In this document: positions 59,943 through 64,000 of the stretch, piece after piece
Layout: each line of letters begins with the position of its first letter
Numbering within the stretch: the stretch's first letter is position 1
Origin: Agapanthus africanus
Taxonomy: Eukaryota > Streptophyta > Magnoliopsida > Asparagales > Amaryllidaceae
Direction: 5' to 3'
Length of the DNA: 64,000 nt
Assembly (NCBI GenBank): GCA_030015575.1
Contig: JASDDO010000026.1
Location: 448,671,096-448,735,095, forward strand
Program-made: the position numbers and the translations under genes
Notes under the pieces: model-generated
What the model was told of the DNA's origin: nothing
Seen by the model: the letters and a program-made list of their open reading frames with translations, nothing else
The model's database searches: none

Positions 59943-60397
59943 AGCATGATGCTCTTGCAAGTTTAGAGTGGTTTTTAGTTTGTCTAAACAGGATGGCTCC
60001 CACTGTTTCTCGAATCCCTCCTCAAACCATAAAGGAAGAATTAGCCAGGATCAATCCCACCGTACAATACTTGCTTAACCGTTCAGCCAGGCCGGTGTCG
60101 GTACTTCGAGGGAGGTTTTCCAACGCTTTCGCGAAGTTCCTTAATTAGAGAACCTCTTTTCCCTGGGGGCGTAGCCCCGCTAACACCTTTCTAGGCACCT
60201 ACTAGGTTTATAGCATTGATCGTTAAGTGAGAAATTTCCCGAGGAGTAGCATATACTCACAGTAGGATCGGGATCCAAATATCATCGCGTGACGAAACTG
60301 AAGGAATCCTACCAGAATCATCACACTCCAAATGGTATGCAAATCTAGCAAGTTTCAGTACTTATGAAACTCCCGATGTGGATTTTTGCCCCATGCT

Positions 60398-60607
60398 CTT
60401 ATGACCTTGACGAAGGCCAACAAATCATAAGTCACATATCAAGTTCTGCCCGTCATTATCCAGGTTAATTTGAATCCATCCGTATATACCCTTGACGAAG
60501 GTCAACAAGGTAATGCGAATGTCCCAAACCAACGCATCTATCTATGCTACATATGAATACCCAATAGCTACCAATCACTATGCCTTGACGAAGGTCAACA
60601 AACACAG
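60398..60607 (-). other. Triple-hairpin leader block (A)
   Basis: Outer stems on the + strand: CTTATGA (60398-60404) with TCATAAG (60425-60431), a weaker TACC/GGTA pair around 60482-60517, and CTATG (60578-60582) with CACAG (60603-60607, one G-U pair in the RNA). Each core contains CTTGACGAAGG. Confidence 0.7.
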
Positions 60608-61736
60608 CTTGAATACTATTGAATATTCATACGAAACGACGGAGGGCTACGAATGGTTTTGGCAAAACCATGAACGTAGTGAACTTGATTCGGTCGATGG
60701 AACGAGATAGCTTTTAAATGGAGTGGCTCAAACTCCGTATTTTAAAAGTTTGTTTTGAAAAGAACCGAGTGGTTTTTCGAAAGTGTTCCAACGACTTTAA
60801 CTTGGTTTATTATCTTGCATTAGTTCTTTTAATGCGTGATATTCTTGCATTAGTTCTTTTAATGCGTCCCATCATTTAATCCTACCATTGCAGAAAACAA
60901 CCAAAATATGACGTACGCTTATGCCATTCGCATTCGCCACGGGGCCCCATCATTACCCGTTAGGTTACTTAACTAACGACAGAGCGGGGGCTGGGCTAGC
61001 GCGTCTGTAAAACATAAGCAACGCCTAAATAATATCATATATAGATATACTGCAATGATAAACATTTCAGATCACAGATAAATACATTGGATATACTAGG
61101 AATCTGTAATTTGTACGAGCCTGTAACAAAAACAGATTACACGGTCGCGGTGAATAGCCAAAACCCCACCCAAGACCCCTACGGGTGCGGCAAACTACCC
61201 GCCAAGTACCCGAAGCGTAGCAACCTCCCTCATCTCCATAAGTAGGCCACTCGACACTTCGGCATACCCGGTAGTTTGTGCACCCCTCCATGGGTCTATC
61301 CTAGGAGCAAAAACAGTAAAAAGAAATTATACAATGACGGCTACAACCCCGACCCGGTTGTGCGGCCATACAAATAATTATTACATCAATTTACAAATTT
61401 ACATGAATTGCATGAAAAGAAAACTCTCGTCTCACAACCCCCGGCTATTCACCCGCGACAATCCAACATATTTATATACACATTCCAGCACATTACAGAT
61501 CATGTATAACCCCGACCAATCGACTTATAGCGATTAGCCGACGTTCAATACATGCAAACATCACAGATATAACCATCAAAGTCAAAGTGCAGTGAAGTTC
61601 GGAAAAAATACGGAATTATAGGACCCCAAAAGGAAATTTCTTTTCTGGAAAATCTGGGCACATATAATATATTCCAAAAATCCCAAAACCAACACAGACA
61701 CACACTGCACGAAAAACGATGCACAGAAGACGACAA

Positions 61737-61783
61737 AGCGCGGCGGTTCCGCGGCGGTTGCCTAGCTCGCGCGGTGGAAGGGC
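61737..61783 (-). other. GC-rich region after the primer site (A)
   Basis: GCGCGGCGGTTCCGCGGCGG and neighbouring CGCGCGG and GGCGGCGG stretches, about 215 nt from the primer site, at the position of the GC inverted repeats in C, D and H. The pairing here is less regular. Confidence 0.55.
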
Positions 61784-61982
61784 GGCGGTTTGGACGAATT
61801 ACTGTATCGTTTTTCTTGGGTGTTCACACAAAACCCTGAGCCAAATTTACAAGTGTAAAGTTTTTCATTTTGAGCCAAAAATATTTCAACAGAAACTCAG
61901 TTTTTGTAAAAGTTTGGTTTTTGGATTTTTCCGGTTCCGAACTTCGTTACACTTCACTACCAAGCTAGTTTAAGTTTAGTTA

Positions 61983-61995
61983 GGCTCTGATACCA
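61983..61995 (-). other. Primer binding site of element A (tRNA-iMet)
   Basis: The minus strand reads TGGTATCAGAGCC, one base from the LTR end at 61997. Confidence 0.95.
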
Positions 61996-61996
61996 C

Positions 61997-64000
61997 TGTA
62001 AGTCCACGTTGCGACCCCCGGTTCTTACGGGGAGGCGGAAACGGTATAAAATCAAAATTTTAACGCAAGAGGCAACATGGACTAAGCTAGGTCGGGATCT
62101 TTACCTAAACTAAAACTAGCATACTAAGCTAAAGATATTTAGCTACTCGGATGAAGATGGTTATACCTAAACTTGAACTCCTTCTCTTCAAGCTCCGATG
62201 GTGGTTCGATGGCTCCTTCTCGTTGTCTCCGTACGCCGAAGATAGATCCACTTGAAAACTCCAACCTTTAGCTCCTTCTTCGTTCTTTGAAGAAACTAGT
62301 TCACTTGGTTTGCTAAACCTAATGAACTAGAATGAGTAGAGATGATTTAGAATGGGATTTTATCTATGGTTCTTGATTCTCAACTCATGAGACAAGAGAA
62401 CCATAGATCAAGAGAGGGAGCAAGAGGTTGAGGGTGAGAGCAAGAGGAGAGCTCAAGAACAAGAGAGAGAATGAGCAAGAAGAAATGAGCAACTCTTTTG
62501 TCTTTCACTCTCTCATAATCCAAAGTGATCATAACTCATCATATCAAAAAAGTCTTATGTGATGGTTAGAAGCAACCATAACCTTATCATGTCATGCACT
62601 CATTTTACTCAAATGAGCAAGCAAGAAAAAGTCTTTGGCATGAAATGATAACCATGGTTATCATGATGGTCAACTAGTCAAGCCTAGTCAACCGGTCAAC
62701 AAGTCAACAAAAGTCAACAAGTCAACAAAAGTCAACAAGTCAACAACCATATCACCATAATACTTAATTAATATAATAGTTAATCACATATCATATTCTC
62801 ATTAGGGTTGAGCATAAAGTCAAATAGTCAACGGTCAACTGTCAACAACCCTAATGAGAATCCGCAGCCTCTGCCTCCCTGTCAACTGTGCATACACACC
62901 CGCATCCGCGTTCCGAGGAACACGAATGCAAACTGGATAAATCCAATCCCATAAGGTACACTAGGATCTGGCTTAAACCAAAGCCCGCTAGTGTAAACTG
63001 TCCGGACACTGTACGTGCACAAGTGCACGGATGTGACCGAACTCTGTCGCAAAACCACGCGACCTGTCGCAATACCATGCGACCTCTACTCTTTTGCCTA
63101 AAGGCGAAAAGCTTTCTGTGTGGGACTCTAAAGACTCGACACTACGCTGGCAGTGGGTTTAACCACAGACCGCAAGCGGCACTAGCTGTGCGTAACGGTC
63201 CCCAGGTAATGCCGACAAGAAGACCGACGAGGTGAAACCCATCCGAACTCCTACTGAGCCTGAGTGTGACATTCTCCGTACAGTCCGGTCTGTTCGTCTG
63301 ATACATCGCATGGCGGGCCTAGGGGGCGGTAAACGTCAGTCCCCCAATAGCGGTACAAGTCGTGCCGGAGTGAAGCCCAATACACCCTGAGATAACACTG
63401 GAAACCTACCAGTATATCTCGTTTGCCCTGGCCAGGGACTACTCGTGTAATGGCTCTCCTAGACACAGCGCGATGTCAACCCCCAATACCGGGAGAGACG
63501 AATCCTGTCTAACCGTCACTGCCTCCAAGTGCTTCGGGACTGCACCCAACCACCACCTGTTTGCACGACTCCTTTGAGCCGTGGTAGGGTAGTGATCAAA
63601 GTACAGTGGGAACACACCCGAGGCGAAGTGACAGTGTCAAGTCAGCGGACTAAGCTGTACTCATGTCACCTGGGAACTGATAACTGACGATAGGTATAAT
63701 ACCAACTAGTCAGTTCCCGACGAGTCCTGTCCAGTGTACCCGTAACCTAACGAGCACCCGCATACTATCTCAAGTACGACGTACTGACGGCTGTGGGACA
63801 GACCGTCTCCCACACTGGGATGAGAAGCGCATGCGCTGGTCTACTCCGGAGTATCGATGCCCTGTCTCGATAGTCCTGCGACCAGGGACCTGCATAAGGA
63901 TGTGCTTATAGATTACCCAGCCCCACTAGTGTGACGGCCATCACATCGCTGGTAATCAAGCAAAGATCCTAAGGGCTCTACTAATGTGTATAGGCGATAT
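61997..64000 (-). repeat. 5' LTR of element A, cut by the window edge
   Basis: Aligns with 53771-55774 almost base for base, with about a dozen differences by eye. The outer end with TGTTAG lies about 160 bp past the window. Confidence 0.95.

Larger units (their letters stand above)
59900..61982 (-). other. Untranslated leader of element A
   Basis: About 2.08 kb between primer site and gag. From the primer site inward (minus strand): GC-rich region (61737-61783), the shared GGCATAAGCG / CTAACG block (about 60918-60985), the triple hairpins (60398-60607), the two small hairpins (60121-60178) and the pyrimidine tract plus CAG (59912-59940). The 146-bp tandem units of C, D and H were not found. 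A short direct repeat, TTCTTGCATTAGTTCTTTTA, occurs at about 60813-60860. Confidence 0.75.
47625..64000 (+). mobile_element. Element H: Ty1/Copia retrotransposon, relative of C, cut by element A
   Basis: 5' LTR 47625-49816, primer site 49818-49830, leader to 52920, pol remnant 52921-53770. There element A interrupts it, and the remainder is beyond the window. The bases before its LTR are GTGAT (47620-47624); the matching duplication is off-window. It is closely similar to element C, including the unusual stretch between leader and protease remnant. It is broken in many places. Confidence 0.88.
53771..64000 (-). mobile_element. Element A: young, apparently whole Ty1/Copia (Angela-like) retrotransposon
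   Basis: Minus-strand element with 3' LTR 53771-55934, polypurine tract 55935-55945, gag-pol 55949-59899, leader to 61982, primer site 61983-61995 and 5' LTR from 61997 past the right edge. By LTR length only about 160 bp are missing. Comparing the LTRs by eye over 2.0 kb I count about a dozen differences (roughly 0.5-0.6 per cent). At the rate often used for grass LTRs (1.3e-8 per site per year) that means about 0.2 million years. The coding frame is open throughout. It lies in the pol region of H; the left flank base group is GTCTA (53766-53770). Confidence 0.93.

Noticed and set aside
61983-61995. tRNA gene fragment
   Set aside because: The 13-base match to the initiator tRNA 3' end is the primer binding site of element A; no tRNA body surrounds it.

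Overview
This window is repetitive plant nuclear DNA. I see no host gene, tRNA, rRNA or CRISPR array. Every stretch I could place belongs to an LTR retrotransposon, and the elements sit one inside another. tRNA-iMet-type and tRNA-Asp-type primer sites, 1.9-2.2 kb Ty1/Copia LTRs and a Tekay-like Ty3/Gypsy LTR of about 4.5 kb point to a seed plant with a repeat-rich genome. I cannot name the species.

Layout, outermost first. Element F (Tekay-like Gypsy, + strand) frames the window: the end of its 5' LTR is at 33122-34111, its internal region is at 34112-34493 and 42480-45999, and the start of its 3' LTR is at 46000-47624. Element D (Copia, - strand, from beyond the left edge to 33121) sits in F's 5' LTR. 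D carries a solo LTR (609-2711, 5-bp duplication CAATA) and element B (Copia, +, 2917-27488, duplication ATATC). B's 5' LTR is split by element C (Copia, +, 3821-18619, duplication TCCTC). C's 5' LTR is split by a 4.5 kb Gypsy solo LTR (3898-8423, duplication TATAG). Element G (34494-42479, - strand, tRNA-Asp-type primer site) sits in F's internal region. It encodes one long protein and no recognisable reverse transcriptase. Element H (Copia, +, from 47625) sits in F's 3' LTR and is cut by element A (Copia, -, from 53771 past the right edge). A is the youngest: its two LTRs differ at only about a dozen sites by eye, and its 1,316-codon gag-pol frame is open throughout.

A, B, C, D and H belong to one Copia group that resembles the Angela/BARE lineage: long TGTTAG or TGTTGG LTRs, an AAGTGGGAGAT polypurine tract, an iMet primer site and a leader of 2-3 kb before gag. 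The most interesting content is in that leader. All five copies carry a GC-rich inverted repeat about 200 nt after the primer site, then a row of three hairpins that share an inner CCTTCGTCAAGG-like core but have different outer stems, some of which change in a base-pair-preserving way between copies, then a polypyrimidine tract plus CAG just before gag. I read this as a candidate structured RNA (packaging, splicing or translation control) that I do not recognise as described. Similar GC-rich palindromes recur in the unrelated elements G and F.

All alignments here were made by eye; identities, ages and RNA folds are estimates.
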